This document shows positions 1 through 10,369 of a stretch of DNA of 64,000 bases, piece by piece. The position numbers were made by a program, and so were the translations under genes. How positions within the stretch are numbered: the stretch's first letter is position 1; every line of letters begins with the position of its first letter. Source of the DNA: Desulfurispora thermophila DSM 16022 (GTDB taxonomy: Bacteria; Bacillota; Desulfotomaculia; Desulfotomaculales; Desulfurisporaceae); NCBI RefSeq assembly GCF_000376385.1, contig NZ_AQWN01000004.1, positions 228,925-292,924 on the forward strand, written 5' to 3'. The notes under the pieces are model-generated. The model was given only the letters and a program-made list of their open reading frames with translations. It did not search any database and had not been told where the DNA came from.

Positions 1-626
1 ATGCATTGGCCGGCCAGGTGGAACAGGCCGGGGGACAGGCGCAACTGTACGGCATTGTATGCGACAGCGCGGCCGCGCTGCAGGAAGTGCTGGAAAAGGC
101 GCTGTCGGAATGTGAACTGGTGCTTTTATCGGGCGGCAGTTCGGTGGGTACGCGGGATGTTTCCGCCGCTGTGTTGGAAAGGCTGGGTCGGCCGGGTGTG
201 CTCTTTCACGGGCTGGCCATCAAGCCTGGCAAACCCACCATTGGCGCGGTGGTGGAGGGAAAGGCGGTCTTCGGCCTGCCCGGTCACCCCGTGTCGGCCA
301 TGGTGGTCTTTTTATTGCTGGTGGAGCCCCTGTTGCGCCGGGGCCGGTATCCGCAAACCGAAACCGAACGGCAGGCCGAGTTTCCCCTGCCGGCCGAGAT
401 CACCCGCAATATGCGCTCGGCGGCCGGGCGGGAGGACTTTATCCGGGTGCGGCTGGACTACCAGCAGGGCCGCTGGCTGGCCCATCCCGTGCTGGGCAAA
501 TCCGGCCTGATTTCCACCATGGTGCAGGCCGACGCCCTGGCCTGGATTACCGCCGCCAGAGAAGGTGTGGTGGCGGGAGAAACCGTGCCGGTACGGCCGC
601 TGGGGCCGGGCGGCTTTGGCTCCTGA
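1..626 (+). CDS. moeA: Molybdopterin molybdenumtransferase MoeA, C-terminal part (truncated by window edge)
   Basis: The reading frame is open at the window edge, so the gene begins upstream; about 207 codons are visible. MoeA inserts molybdate into adenylylated molybdopterin in the cytoplasm, the last step of Mo-cofactor synthesis. Visible MoeA motifs in order are LLSGGSSVGTRD, the GLAIKPGKPTIG stretch and the GLPGHPVSAMVVF substrate-site loop, followed by the C-terminal beta-barrel domain IV (from about the ITRNMRSAAGRED region to the end). Position 30 bases upstream of a second moeA-type gene indicates a joint operon. A tungsten-specific role cannot be excluded. Confidence 0.93.
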   Translation, partial: ALAGQVEQAGGQAQLYGIVCDSAAALQEVLEKALSECELVLLSGGSSVGTRDVSAAVLERLGRPGVLFHGLAIKPGKPTIGAVVEGKAVFGLPGHPVSAMVVFLLLVEPLLRRGRYPQTETERQAEFPLPAEITRNMRSAAGREDFIRVRLDYQQGRWLAHPVLGKSGLISTMVQADALAWITAAREGVVAGETVPVRPLGPGGFGS

Positions 627-655
627 AAATAAATCCTCCGGGAGGAGTATAAATT

Positions 656-2587
656 ATGCGTAAAGTTTATCTTTCCGATATGCCCCTGGACAAGGCCCAG
701 CAGGGTTACATGGAGCTGCTCAGGCAATGCGGGGCGCTGGAACCCGGTCCGCCCGAGCGTATTCCGGTGCAGGAAGCGGCCGGGCGGGTGACGGCCCGGC
801 CGGTTTTCGCGGCGGTTTCCTCGCCCCACTACCACGCGGCGGCCATGGACGGCATTGCCGTGCGGGCGGCCGATACCTTCGGGGCCAGTGATGCCGCTCC
901 CAAAAGGCTGCGGCTGGGGACGCGGGCTGTGGTGGTGGATACGGGCGATCCCCTGCCCGCGGAATGCGACGCCGTGATCATGATTGAAGATGTGCACTTT
1001 GTCAATGAAGAAGAATTTGAAATCACCGCTGCGGCGGTACCCTGGCAACATGTGCGGGCGGTGGGGGAAGATGTGGTGGCTACCGAGATGATCCTGCCGG
1101 CCAACCATTTGCTGCGCCCTTACGACCTGGGGGGTATTCTGGCCGGTGGGGTGACCGAAGTGGATGTGCATCCCCGCCCCCGGGTGGCCCTTTTGCCTAC
1201 CGGTGACGAGCTGGTGGAGCCGGGCAGCGCCCTTTCTCCCGGCAGCATCATCGAATACAACAGCCGCATGTTTTACGCCATGGTGGAGCAGTGGGGCGGC
1301 CGGCCCGTGCCCATGGGGATCACGCCCGACAAATATGACCTGCTCAAAGAGCGACTGCTGGCCGCGCTGCAGGTGGCCGATATCGTGCTGGTGAACGCCG
1401 GCTCTTCCGCCGGGCGGGACGACTACACGGCGGCGCTGATTGGCGAGTTGGGCCAGGTGTTCACGCACGGTGTGGCCATCAAGCCGGGTAAACCCGTGGT
1501 GCTGGGTGTGGTGCAGAATAAGCCGGTGATCGGCGTGCCCGGTTACCCGGTTTCCGCCGTGCTGGGCATGGAACTGTTTGTAGCACCCATAGTCTATGCC
1601 CGGCAGGGGCTGGCCGTGCCGGCCAGGCCGCAGGCCCGGGTTACCGTGTCGCGCAAAATTGTTTCCAGCATCGGGGTGCAGGAGTTTGTGCGCCTGAAAC
1701 TGGGCCAGGTGGGCGAAAAGCTGATGGCTACGCCCATATCCCGCGGTGCCGGCATGATTACCTCCATGATCCGGGCCGACGCCATGTTGCGCATTCCCGA
1801 GTTGGTGGAAGGATACCAGGCCGGTGAGCAGGTGGATGTGGAATTGCTGCGCCCGCTGGAGGAAGTGCGCCAGACCACGGTGATTATCGGCAGCCACGAC
1901 CTGGCCCTGGACATTATGGGCAGTTTCCTGCGCCAGCAGGATCCCCTGGCCAGTCTGTCCTCGGCCCATGTGGGCAGTCTGGGCGGTTTAAACGCCATCA
2001 AGCGCGGGGAAGCCCACTGCGCCGGCACCCACCTGTTGGATGAGGAAAGCGGCGACTACAACGTATCATACATCCAGCGCCTGTTGCCCGGGCGGCCCGT
2101 GGTGCTGGTCAATCTGGTCTACCGCCAGCAGGGCCTGCTGGTGGCCAGAGGTAACCCCAAAAAAATCAGCGGTGTCCGGGATCTGGCGCGTCCCGATGTG
2201 ACTTTTGTCAACCGGCAGCGGGGAGCGGGCACGCGGGTTTTGCTGGACTATCTCTTGAAGCAAGAGGGTCTGGACCCATCCAGCATCCAGGGTTACCAGC
2301 GGGAGGAATACACCCACATGGCGGTGGCGGCGGCCGTGGCCTCCGGGGCGGCCGATGCCGGCATGGGCATTCTGGCGGCGGCCCGGGCCCTGGATCTGGA
2401 TTTTATTCCGGTGGGCGAGGAGCGCTACGACCTGTGCATTGCCGGGGAGTACTGGCACACGCCGTATATCCAGCGTTTGCTGGCCGTGATGGCCGACCCG
2501 GCCTTTCAAGCAGCGGTGCGCGCCCTGGGCGGCTACGACCTGCGCGACTGCGGCCGGGTGATGTGGAGTTGGGGAGTGGAAATTTAG
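656..2587 (+). CDS. MoeA-like molybdopterin transferase fused to a PBP-type substrate-binding domain
   Basis: 643 residues, much longer than plain MoeA (about 400). Residues about 1-405 are a full MoeA-like protein (AAAMDGIAV, NAGSSAGRDDYTA, GVAIKPGKPVVLG, GVPGYPVSAVLG). Residues about 410-640 are a periplasmic-binding-protein-like domain of the LysR-substrate/PBP_like family (TTVIIGSHDLALDIMG, GLNAIKRGEAHCAGTHLLD, NRQRGAGTRVLLDYLL). The ATG follows GGGAGGAG with good spacing. The known family is annotated as molybdopterin biosynthesis protein with LysR substrate-binding region; the second domain probably senses or carries molybdate, tungstate or a cofactor intermediate. That last point is inference. 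It lies just downstream of moeA and converges on fdhD. Confidence 0.9.
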   Translation: MRKVYLSDMPLDKAQQGYMELLRQCGALEPGPPERIPVQEAAGRVTARPVFAAVSSPHYHAAAMDGIAVRAADTFGASDAAPKRLRLGTRAVVVDTGDPLPAECDAVIMIEDVHFVNEEEFEITAAAVPWQHVRAVGEDVVATEMILPANHLLRPYDLGGILAGGVTEVDVHPRPRVALLPTGDELVEPGSALSPGSIIEYNSRMFYAMVEQWGGRPVPMGITPDKYDLLKERLLAALQVADIVLVNAGSSAGRDDYTAALIGELGQVFTHGVAIKPGKPVVLGVVQNKPVIGVPGYPVSAVLGMELFVAPIVYARQGLAVPARPQARVTVSRKIVSSIGVQEFVRLKLGQVGEKLMATPISRGAGMITSMIRADAMLRIPELVEGYQAGEQVDVELLRPLEEVRQTTVIIGSHDLALDIMGSFLRQQDPLASLSSAHVGSLGGLNAIKRGEAHCAGTHLLDEESGDYNVSYIQRLLPGRPVVLVNLVYRQQGLLVARGNPKKISGVRDLARPDVTFVNRQRGAGTRVLLDYLLKQEGLDPSSIQGYQREEYTHMAVAAAVASGAADAGMGILAAARALDLDFIPVGEERYDLCIAGEYWHTPYIQRLLAVMADPAFQAAVRALGGYDLRDCGRVMWSWGVEI

Positions 2588-2650
2588 GAGGTATGCTTAG
2601 CCCCTTTTTTAGTACCGGTTGCAGCACCCGGCAAGGGCGCGGTGGTGCAC

Positions 2651-3436
2651 TTAGAGTACGACCCTTTCCCTTCCGCTGTACACATTAAACCTTTCCCCGC
2701 GGGCGAAGCCGATCAGGCAAATGTTGAGGTCGCGGGCCAGCTCCACCGTCAGGGCGGTGGGGGCGGAGCGGGAGACCACGGCCGGCAGGCCGGCCCGGAC
2801 GGCCTTGATCAATATTTCCGAAGAAACCCGGCCGCTCAGCACCAGCGCTTTATCCTGGACGGGCAGCCGCTGCCACAGGCAGTGGCCCAGCACCTTGTCT
2901 ACCGCATTGTGCCGGCCGATGTCTTCATACATGACCAGCAGCCGGCCGCCGGCGGCCAGGGCGGCGCTGTGCACTCCCCCGGTGGTCCGGAATAGCCGGG
3001 CGTTTTCCTCCAGCTGCCGGGCGGCGGCCAGTATATCGCCGGCCGTGAAGCGGGCCGGGGAGTTGACCGGCTGGAGCTGGGCGGCGTCATTGACAAAATA
3101 CAGCCCCGACCGCCCCTTGCCGCAGCAGCTGGCCAGCTGGCGGCGCAGGAAGTTTTCCACCTGGGGCACCGGGCGGTCGGTCTGCACCCACAAAAGGCCC
3201 TCGTCCTCCCGCAGGGTGATTTCTGCGATGTCGTCCGCGGTCTGAATTAGCCCTTCGGTGAGCAGAAAACCTGTGGCCAGCTCTTTGTACGCACCCGGCG
3301 AGCAGACCAGGGTGGCCAGTTCGCTGTCGTTGAGGAAAATGGTCAGGGGCACCTCGCGCACCAGCAGGTCGCCGGTCGGAGTGAGGTTGCCATTTTGGTA
3401 GCGGTGGATGGTATTTTCTTGTGCCAGATCGGACAT
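2651..3436 (-). CDS. fdhD: Formate dehydrogenase accessory sulfurtransferase FdhD
   Basis: 261 residues, normal length. FdhD passes sulfur from a cysteine desulfurase to the Mo/W-bis-PGD cofactor and so activates formate dehydrogenases in the cytoplasm. Diagnostic motifs are TGFLLTEGLI, TGGVHSAAL and YEDIGRHNAVDKVLGHCL. The active-site loop reads SCCGKGR (residues 103-109), so the E. coli-type CxxC is replaced by adjacent cysteines C104-C105. The gene faces the moeA pair and is divergent from mog, in a cluster devoted to Mo/W cofactor use. The start is the ATG at 3436, preceded by AAAGGGGCTGACCCC on the minus strand. Confidence 0.95.
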   Translation of the reverse strand: MSDLAQENTIHRYQNGNLTPTGDLLVREVPLTIFLNDSELATLVCSPGAYKELATGFLLTEGLIQTADDIAEITLREDEGLLWVQTDRPVPQVENFLRRQLASCCGKGRSGLYFVNDAAQLQPVNSPARFTAGDILAAARQLEENARLFRTTGGVHSAALAAGGRLLVMYEDIGRHNAVDKVLGHCLWQRLPVQDKALVLSGRVSSEILIKAVRAGLPAVVSRSAPTALTVELARDLNICLIGFARGERFNVYSGRERVVL

Positions 3437-3612
3437 GGGGTCAGCCCCTTTACTATTTTTTATGGTGGGGTTACTTGCATCAGTGTGGCTGAAATGTGCT
3501 GTTTAAATTATCATATTACCGGCCGGGCTTCTGCGGCAAGAAATAAAACAGCACCGGCTGTACACGGCCGGTGCCGCATAAACTGGTAAAACGGCCGGTG
3601 GAGGTGTTTTTC

Positions 3613-4104
3613 GTGTATCGCGTAGGCATATTAACCGCCAGTGACAAGGGGTCGCGGGGCGAACGGCAGGACCAGAGCGCCGCCGTGATCAAGGAAATAG
3701 TGGCGGCGCAGGGCTGGCAGGTGGCCGATTACCGGGTGGTGCCCGATGAGCTGGAGGTAATCAAGGAGAGCCTGCTGCACATGGTGGACCACGACCGGCT
3801 GGATTTGATTCTGACCACGGGCGGTACGGGCTTCGGGCCGCGGGACGTAACGCCCGAAGCCACGCGGGAAATCATCGAGCGCGAGGTGCCGGGCATTCCC
3901 GAGGTGATGCGGGCGGTGAGCCTGCAAAAAACCTCCCGGGCCATGCTCAGCCGGGCGGTGGCCGGTATCCGCCATCGCACGTTGATCATCAACCTGCCCG
4001 GCAGCCCCAAAGGGGTGCGGGAATGCCTGGAGGCCATCATGCCCGCCCTGCCGCACGGTCTGGATATTTTAACCGGCCGGGCTGCGGAGTGCGCCCGGGG
4101 CTAA
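3613..4104 (+). CDS. mog: Molybdopterin adenylyltransferase (MogA/MoaB family)
   Basis: 163 residues from GTG 3613, chosen because GGTGGAGGTG ends a few bases upstream and the product then begins MYRVGILTASDKGSRG, the usual N-terminus. The protein adenylylates molybdopterin with ATP before molybdate insertion by MoeA. The MoCF_biosynth signature TTGGTGFGPRDVTPEAT and the LPGSPKGVRECLEAI motif are present. The gene is divergent from fdhD and completes a four-gene Mo-cofactor cluster. A Rho-independent terminator follows at 4171. Confidence 0.94.
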   Translation: MYRVGILTASDKGSRGERQDQSAAVIKEIVAAQGWQVADYRVVPDELEVIKESLLHMVDHDRLDLILTTGGTGFGPRDVTPEATREIIEREVPGIPEVMRAVSLQKTSRAMLSRAVAGIRHRTLIINLPGSPKGVRECLEAIMPALPHGLDILTGRAAECARG

Positions 4105-4170
4105 CCGGGCTATAGGAACTGGCAAGTGGTATTTATTGCTATTTGGGATATGAAGTAAGAATTTTTTTTG

Positions 4171-4203
4171 CCGCCCCGGGTGGTAACGGGGCGGTATTTT
4201 TTT
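4171..4203 (+). terminator. Rho-independent terminator after mog
   Basis: A 7-bp GC stem CCGCCCC (4171-4177) / GGGGCGG (4188-4194) is followed by TATTTTTTT. An eight-T run also precedes the stem, but the A-run that a minus-strand terminator would need is absent. Confidence 0.8.
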
Positions 4204-4380
4204 GCCTGATAACGGAAAAATTAACAATGACATGGTATAAAAGTTTGGCTCTCAGGCCAGAATATAATCTGGAGGAAATGGAAAAACTTTTTGTCGCAAT
4301 GTAGAAGGAGAAATCAAAAGATAATCTCTTCTTATTTGCATTTTTCGCCCATAAGGGGTGAAAATTGGTTGATGGGGTGG

Positions 4381-4409
4381 TTGCTTTTGGTTTTCTCGTT
4401 CTATATTAT
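4381..4409 (+). promoter_or_regulatory. groESL promoter
   Basis: TTGCTT (4381-4386), 17-base spacer, TATTAT (4404-4409). The -10 ends 12 bases before the CIRCE operator, so the operator overlaps the transcription start region as in HrcA-controlled operons. Confidence 0.7.
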
Positions 4410-4421
4410 ATTACTTGGATG

Positions 4422-4448
4422 TTAGCACTCTCTTTAAATGAGTGCTAA
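4422..4448 (+). promoter_or_regulatory. CIRCE operator (HrcA binding site)
   Basis: Perfect TTAGCACTC (4422-4430), nine-base spacer, GAGTGCTAA (4440-4448). This is the full CIRCE consensus. HrcA is expected to repress groESL here and release it on heat shock; hrcA itself is not in the window. Confidence 0.97.
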
Positions 4449-4503
4449 CAATTAAGTTAAGCCAGTAATAATAATAATTTAATCATTAAAGGAGGGTTTT
4501 TCA

Positions 4504-4791
4504 GTGATCAGACCGTTAGGTGAACGGGTGGTTGTCAAGCCGCTGCCCAGCGAGGAAGTGACCAAGGGAGGTATTGTCCTGCCGGACACCGCCAAAGAAA
4601 AGCCCCAGAAGGGCGAAGTGATTGCGGTAGGCCCCGGCCGTCTGCTGGACAATGGTACCCGGGTGCCCGTGGATGTTAAGGTGGGTGACCAGGTGCTGTT
4701 CTCCAAGTATGCCGGCAATGAGTTCAAGATTGACGATGTGGAATACCTGATTCTGCGCGAAGCCGATATTCTGGGTGTAATTGAAAAGTAA
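4504..4791 (+). CDS. groES: Co-chaperonin GroES
   Basis: 95 residues, starting at GTG 4504 behind AAAGGAGGG. GroES caps the GroEL barrel in the cytoplasm. It shows the classic [15 protein letters not shown] start, the mobile loop [18 protein letters not shown] and the closing strand of the dome domain. It is the first gene of the CIRCE-controlled operon; a 115-base spacer separates it from groEL. Confidence 0.98.
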   Translation: MIRPLGERVVVKPLPSEEVTKGGIVLPDTAKEKPQKGEVIAVGPGRLLDNGTRVPVDVKVGDQVLFSKYAGNEFKIDDVEYLILREADILGVIEK

Positions 4792-4900
4792 GCGCTTTTT
4801 TCCAGCGCTTGCATTATGCCGGTTAGTGCGAAAGTGCCAGGTCTAACATATTTACAGTGGTGTTTCCAGAAACCTAAAATTTACAGTTTCAAGGAGGTAA

Positions 4901-6529
<1,629 letters not shown>

Positions 6530-6560
6530 GTTTATAAAAGCAACCCGAATCATTCAAAAG

Positions 6561-6597
6561 AAAAACCCCTGCTGGAGCAATCCACAGGGGTTTTTGC
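6561..6597 (+). terminator. Rho-independent terminator after groEL
   Basis: Stem AAAAACCCCTG (6561-6571) / CAGGGGTTTTT (6585-6595) with a 13-base loop; the distal arm supplies the T-run. Confidence 0.92.
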
Positions 6598-6755
6598 TTT
6601 GTGTGTGCGGGGAATTTTGAGACGGTGGACCGCTGTTGAAAAAGTTTTTGGCTGCCGATGAAAATTATTGCTGCTGGATGCCAGCAGCGGGGGTATACTT
6701 AAAATATACCAAAAATGTGGGTGGTTAAATCTTACTGTGGCAGGTGATAATGTAC

Positions 6756-7673
6756 ATGATCAAAGATAATGTGTTAAAACTGGTGGGCGGCACGCCCATG
6801 CAGTATCTGGACAAAATGGCCGCCGGCCTACCGGGGCGGGTGGCGGCCAAAATCGAATTTTTCAACCCCGGGGGCAGTGTGAAGGACCGGGTGGGTGTAT
6901 ACATGCTGCAGCAGGCCATGCGGGCCGGACGGGTGACCGGAGAGACCACCGTCATTGAACCCACCAGTGGCAATACGGGCATTGGCCTGGCTATTTTTTG
7001 CGCTGTGCACGACCTGTCGCTGATTCTGACCATGCCGGAAAGCATGAGCCTGGAGCGGCGCCGCCTGCTGGCCGCTTACGGGGCGGAGATCGTGCTTACG
7101 CCGGGTGATCAGGGCATGAGCGGGGCGATTGAAAAGGCTAAAGAGCTGGCCGCCCGGTACACCCCATCTTTTATTCCTTCTCAGTTTACCAACCCGGATG
7201 TGGTACAGGTGCACTACCTGACCACCGGCCCGGAAATCTGGCAGGCCACGCAGGGTGCGGTGGACGTGCTGGTGGCCGGAGTGGGTACCGGGGGAACCAT
7301 CACCGGTGCCGGCCGGTATTTAAAGGAGCGCAAGCCACAGGTGCGGGTGGTGGCTGTGGAGCCGGCCGAATCAGCCGTCCTTTCTGGAGGACAGGCCGGA
7401 CCGCACCCCATTCAAGGCATTGGGCCGGGGTTTGTGCCCGAGGTGCTGGACACGGGTCTGCTGGATGAGATCATCCCGGTGACCGGTGTGGCGGCCCGGG
7501 AAACCGCCCGCCTGCTGGCCCGGCGGGAGGGCTTGCTGACGGGTATTTCCAGCGGGGCGGCCCTGTGGGCGGCCCTGCAGGTGGCCGGGCGGGAGGAAAA
7601 CCGGGGCCGGCTGGTGGTGGTGGTCCTGCCCGACACCGGCGAGCGCTATCTGTCCACCGATTTGTTTGATTAA
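6756..7673 (+). CDS. Cysteine synthase (O-acetylserine sulfhydrylase family)
   Basis: 305 residues from ATG 6756; GTG 6744 and ATG 6750 are alternatives, but AGGTG at 6742-6746 fits 6756 best. The PLP enzyme makes cysteine from O-acetylserine and sulfide. Motifs are [10 protein letters not shown] with the Schiff-base lysine, the substrate loop [12 protein letters not shown], the phosphate-binding [12 protein letters not shown] and the GISSGAA end. CysK, CysM or a cystathionine beta-synthase-like member cannot be separated by eye. Two hairpins (6670-6688, 6692-6710) lie upstream, unassigned. Confidence 0.92.
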   Translation: MIKDNVLKLVGGTPMQYLDKMAAGLPGRVAAKIEFFNPGGSVKDRVGVYMLQQAMRAGRVTGETTVIEPTSGNTGIGLAIFCAVHDLSLILTMPESMSLERRRLLAAYGAEIVLTPGDQGMSGAIEKAKELAARYTPSFIPSQFTNPDVVQVHYLTTGPEIWQATQGAVDVLVAGVGTGGTITGAGRYLKERKPQVRVVAVEPAESAVLSGGQAGPHPIQGIGPGFVPEVLDTGLLDEIIPVTGVAARETARLLARREGLLTGISSGAALWAALQVAGREENRGRLVVVVLPDTGERYLSTDLFD

Positions 7674-7697
7674 AAGTAGCCTGGCGGGTGTTTGCAT

Positions 7698-8585
7698 ATG
7701 AAGAAAACCCCCAGTCCTTATCTGGCCATTTTTATTGCTGTGCTGGCGGCGGCCTCATCGGCCATTTTCATCAAGCTGGCCGGTGCGCCGCCGTTGGTGG
7801 CGGCATTTTACCGTTTGTTTTTTACCCTGCTAATTTTGACCGGTCCGCTGGTGTTTGGGGGCTTAGGTGAACTCAAGGTTATGTCCCGGCGTGACCTGTT
7901 CCTGGCCGGTCTGGCCGGCATATTTTTAGCTTTGCACTTTGCCGTCTGGTTTACCTCGCTGGAATACACCACTGTTTCCAGTTCCACTGTGCTGGTGACC
8001 CTGCAGCCTTTGTTTGTCATTGGTGGCGGTTACTGGCTCTACCGCGAAAAGGTGGGGATCAGAGCCCTGGCCGGAGCCTTGCTGGCCATTGGTGGCAGTA
8101 TTCTGGTGGGATATGGAGACTTTGCCGTGGGCGGGCGGGCTCTGTGGGGTGATTTTCTGGCGCTGGCCGGAGCATTATTCATTGCTGTTTACGTGTTGAT
8201 TGGCCGCGGCCTCAGGCAGCGTCTCTCCCTGTTGCCCTACGTTTATGTTGTTTACGGTGTGGCCGCCCTGGTGTTGTTGCTAACCAACTGGTTGGCTTTC
8301 GGGCAGCCTCTGACCGGTTATGTTGCGGCTACCTGGGGCTGGTTTGTGGCTCTGGCGCTTATCCCCACCATCCTGGGGCATACGCTGTTTAATTGGGCTT
8401 TGCGCCATGTGCCGGCGGCAGTGGTTTCCGTGAGTATTTTGGGTGAGCCAGTGGGAGCAACGGTGCTGGCTTATCTGATCTGGCAACAGGTGCCGGGGCC
8501 TGTGCAGTTGGCCGGCAGTCTGGCCATTCTGGTGGGGCTGGCCGTGTTTATCAGCAGTGTGGAGCGTTCCAGACAGCAGGGATGA
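7698..8585 (+). CDS. EamA/DMT-family transporter
   Basis: 295 residues, about ten hydrophobic segments in two EamA repeats. It starts at ATG 7698 behind GGCGGGTG. The first repeat opens YLAIFIAVLAAASSAIFIKLAG and the second ends in the LGEPVGATVLAYLIW motif, typical of drug/metabolite exporters. It is 24 bases downstream of the cysteine synthase gene and is possibly cotranscribed, so a role in exporting a thiol or amino acid is conceivable; the sequence does not show the substrate. Confidence 0.9.
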   Translation: MKKTPSPYLAIFIAVLAAASSAIFIKLAGAPPLVAAFYRLFFTLLILTGPLVFGGLGELKVMSRRDLFLAGLAGIFLALHFAVWFTSLEYTTVSSSTVLVTLQPLFVIGGGYWLYREKVGIRALAGALLAIGGSILVGYGDFAVGGRALWGDFLALAGALFIAVYVLIGRGLRQRLSLLPYVYVVYGVAALVLLLTNWLAFGQPLTGYVAATWGWFVALALIPTILGHTLFNWALRHVPAAVVSVSILGEPVGATVLAYLIWQQVPGPVQLAGSLAILVGLAVFISSVERSRQQG

Positions 8586-8680
8586 ATATATTTGCTGTAC
8601 GGTTTGGTTGTAAATTTAAATGTTGTTTTGTCTATCAAGAATAGTTACGGCTGAAAAAATATTACTAGCAGGTGGAAATT

Positions 8681-9274
8681 ATGGGCAATAAAAGCGTTGT
8701 TTTACCTCCGGTGACTGGTGGAGAATTTGAAGTACGTTATGGTGAACTGGCAACCGGGGCGGGCTATTGCGGGGTGGCTGTAAGCCAAAAGGGGCTGCTC
8801 TGGTTGTCTCTACCCGGTCGGCAGGAGGAAGTGCGCAGAGCCCTGCAGGCGGGCTTGGCCGAGATGAGTAAAAAATGTGTGGCGTTAGGCCGGAGTGTTA
8901 GGCTGGTTTTGGAGGACGGTTTGCCTGCCAATTCCTGGCTGGCCGAGCTGGCCCGGGAGGTTACTGATTATTATGCCGGTCGGCGGGTAAAGCTGGATTT
9001 TCCGGTAGACTGGCGTTTGTATACACCGTTTCAGCAGGCCGTGCTGCAGTTGGTGCGGGACATTCCATACGGGGAAAGCCGCACCTATGGACAACTGGCT
9101 GCCCTGGTCGGCCGGCCCGCGGCGGCCCGGGCTGTCGGACAGGTACTGGGGGCCAACCGGGTTTTGCTGGTTGTGCCCTGCCATCGCGTGCTGGCCGCGC
9201 GCAGCCTGGGTGGTTTTGGTGCGGGGTTGGAAACAAAGAAATTATTGCTGCGCCTGGAGGGGTTGGGAGGTTAA
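8681..9274 (+). CDS. ogt: Methylated-DNA--protein-cysteine S-methyltransferase
   Basis: 197 residues; the start ATG 8681 follows AGGTGG. The suicide enzyme moves alkyl groups from O6-alkylguanine to its own cysteine. The active site LVVPCHRVLAARS with the acceptor cysteine, the winged-helix segment YTPFQQAVLQLVRDIPYGESRTYGQLA and the G-G-F-G-A-G turn are all present. An N-terminal RNase-H-like domain of about 100 residues makes it an Ogt-length protein, not a bare domain. It appears to stand alone. Confidence 0.95.
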   Translation: MGNKSVVLPPVTGGEFEVRYGELATGAGYCGVAVSQKGLLWLSLPGRQEEVRRALQAGLAEMSKKCVALGRSVRLVLEDGLPANSWLAELAREVTDYYAGRRVKLDFPVDWRLYTPFQQAVLQLVRDIPYGESRTYGQLAALVGRPAAARAVGQVLGANRVLLVVPCHRVLAARSLGGFGAGLETKKLLLRLEGLGG

Positions 9275-9317
9275 TCCGGCCCGGTTCCTCTGCAGGTGCT
9301 GATTGGGCAGCAATGTC

Positions 9318-9893
9318 TCACAGAGGAACATATGTGTCTATTATCTCAAACACATTGCCCGGTTCTTTGGCTAGTGACGCCAGGTCGGCCGGGGTTACAT
9401 CGCGGGGGCTGCGACCGGGGAAAAGGTCAATACCGGCCTTTTCGTATACAGTGTCCACCAGAGCGGAGCAGATCAGCCGCTGGCCGATTTCCAGCAGTTC
9501 TTTTTCAGTAAAATAATACTGACCGGCGCGAAACATCTGCTGGCCTTTTTCTTTTAATAACTTGATCGCCAGCCGGAGAATTTCAAAATAATCATAACGG
9601 GGTGGGTGCTGGCGGTAGTGTTCTATTACCTGACGCATGTTATGCCGGATGGCGAATGACACTGGCGGCGGGCTGTAGATGAGCTTTTTGTGCCTCAATA
9701 CAATAAATGCCAGCCGCCCCTGCAAATATTTATTCTGGTGATATTTAAAACCGTCATGCAGCATTTCGGCCACCATGTTTTTTTCTGTGCAGAGGGCGAC
9801 ATGGCTGAAAAAACTGTTTGTGAGGTTCTTAATGGCACCGGCAATGACGTTTTCACCGTGGATTAGGATAATGTCCCCGTAAAGATAAGACAT
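9318..9893 (-). CDS. YiiX/permuted NlpC-P60-like cysteine peptidase family protein
   Basis: 191 residues from ATG 9893, which sits eight bases after AAGGAG (GTG 9902 is too close). The fold is suggested by YGDIILIHG at the start, a histidine in FFSHVALCTEK, a nearby acidic residue in MVAEMLHDG, and a late cysteine in RLICSALVDTVYEKAG; in the permuted papain-like YiiX/DUF830 group, His precedes Cys in just this way. No signal peptide is visible, so it probably acts in the cytoplasm or on lipid or peptide amide bonds near the membrane. The substrate is unknown. Confidence 0.7.
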   Translation of the reverse strand: MSYLYGDIILIHGENVIAGAIKNLTNSFFSHVALCTEKNMVAEMLHDGFKYHQNKYLQGRLAFIVLRHKKLIYSPPPVSFAIRHNMRQVIEHYRQHPPRYDYFEILRLAIKLLKEKGQQMFRAGQYYFTEKELLEIGQRLICSALVDTVYEKAGIDLFPGRSPRDVTPADLASLAKEPGNVFEIIDTYVPL

Positions 9894-10026
9894 TTTCTCC
9901 ACTCCTTGCGGCTATTGCTAAGCACTGAAGATTTTCTAAACATCATATGTTGTTTTGTCCAGTCGGGTGAATGGTAAAGCTTACTTTGTGGCAAGTATTT
10001 TTTAGAGTAGGAGAGGAGATGCGGGC

Positions 10027-10191
10027 ATGGACATCAAAGCAATAATCGACGAGTGGACAAAGGAATTTACGATATATTTACATTATATCCGTGAGATGAA
10101 GGTCAATGAATATAATGTCGGCTATGCTGATGGTATTGAGTCAGCCATAAATATGTTGCATGAGCTATTGGATAAAGTTGCGGGTGAATGA
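10027..10191 (+). CDS. Small hypothetical protein (54 aa)
   Basis: A short frame with a strong AGGAGAGGAG site eight bases before ATG 10027 encodes 54 residues, acidic and predicted helical (DIKAIIDEWTKEF, then ESAINMLHELLDKV). It has no membrane segment and no recognisable motif. Its only neighbours are the divergent peptidase gene and the AT-rich spacer before 10370. The ribosome site and sensible composition make it likely to be translated. Confidence 0.6.
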   Translation: MDIKAIIDEWTKEFTIYLHYIREMKVNEYNVGYADGIESAINMLHELLDKVAGE

Positions 10192-10294
10192 TTGTTTTGG
10201 GGTTAATATTGTGTAAAAAGGGTAATATTTTATAATAATAGAGATGATATTGTATTAATAGTACCATTGCTGGCTCATTTCTTGTTTAGAGTTA

Positions 10295-10344
10295 TTGACA
10301 GGGTAATTTGCCGTAGATTAAATTATAACTTAGAAGGTTATAAT
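10295..10344 (+). promoter_or_regulatory. Promoter with palindromic operator upstream of the 10370 gene
   Basis: TTGACA (10295-10300), 17-base spacer, TTAAAT (10318-10323). Overlapping the -10 end and the start site is a perfect inverted repeat ATTATAAC (10322-10329), seven bases, GTTATAAT (10337-10344). The placement is that of a repressor operator; the regulator is unknown. Confidence 0.6.
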
Positions 10345-10369
10345 CCTTATAAACAGGGAGTGACAGAAA

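Noticed and set aside
458..1969. 503-residue minus-strand frame across the moeA genes
   Set aside because: Shadow of a well-supported MoeA-PBP gene; low-complexity His/Gly/Arg composition.
3551..3574. GCACCGG/CCGGTGC hairpin before mog, considered as a terminator
   Set aside because: No T-run follows on the plus strand, and no minus-strand gene ends there; left unassigned.
6670..6710. Two small hairpins before the cysteine synthase gene, considered as a T-box or CymR site
   Set aside because: No T-box core and no recognisable operator consensus; too little to name.
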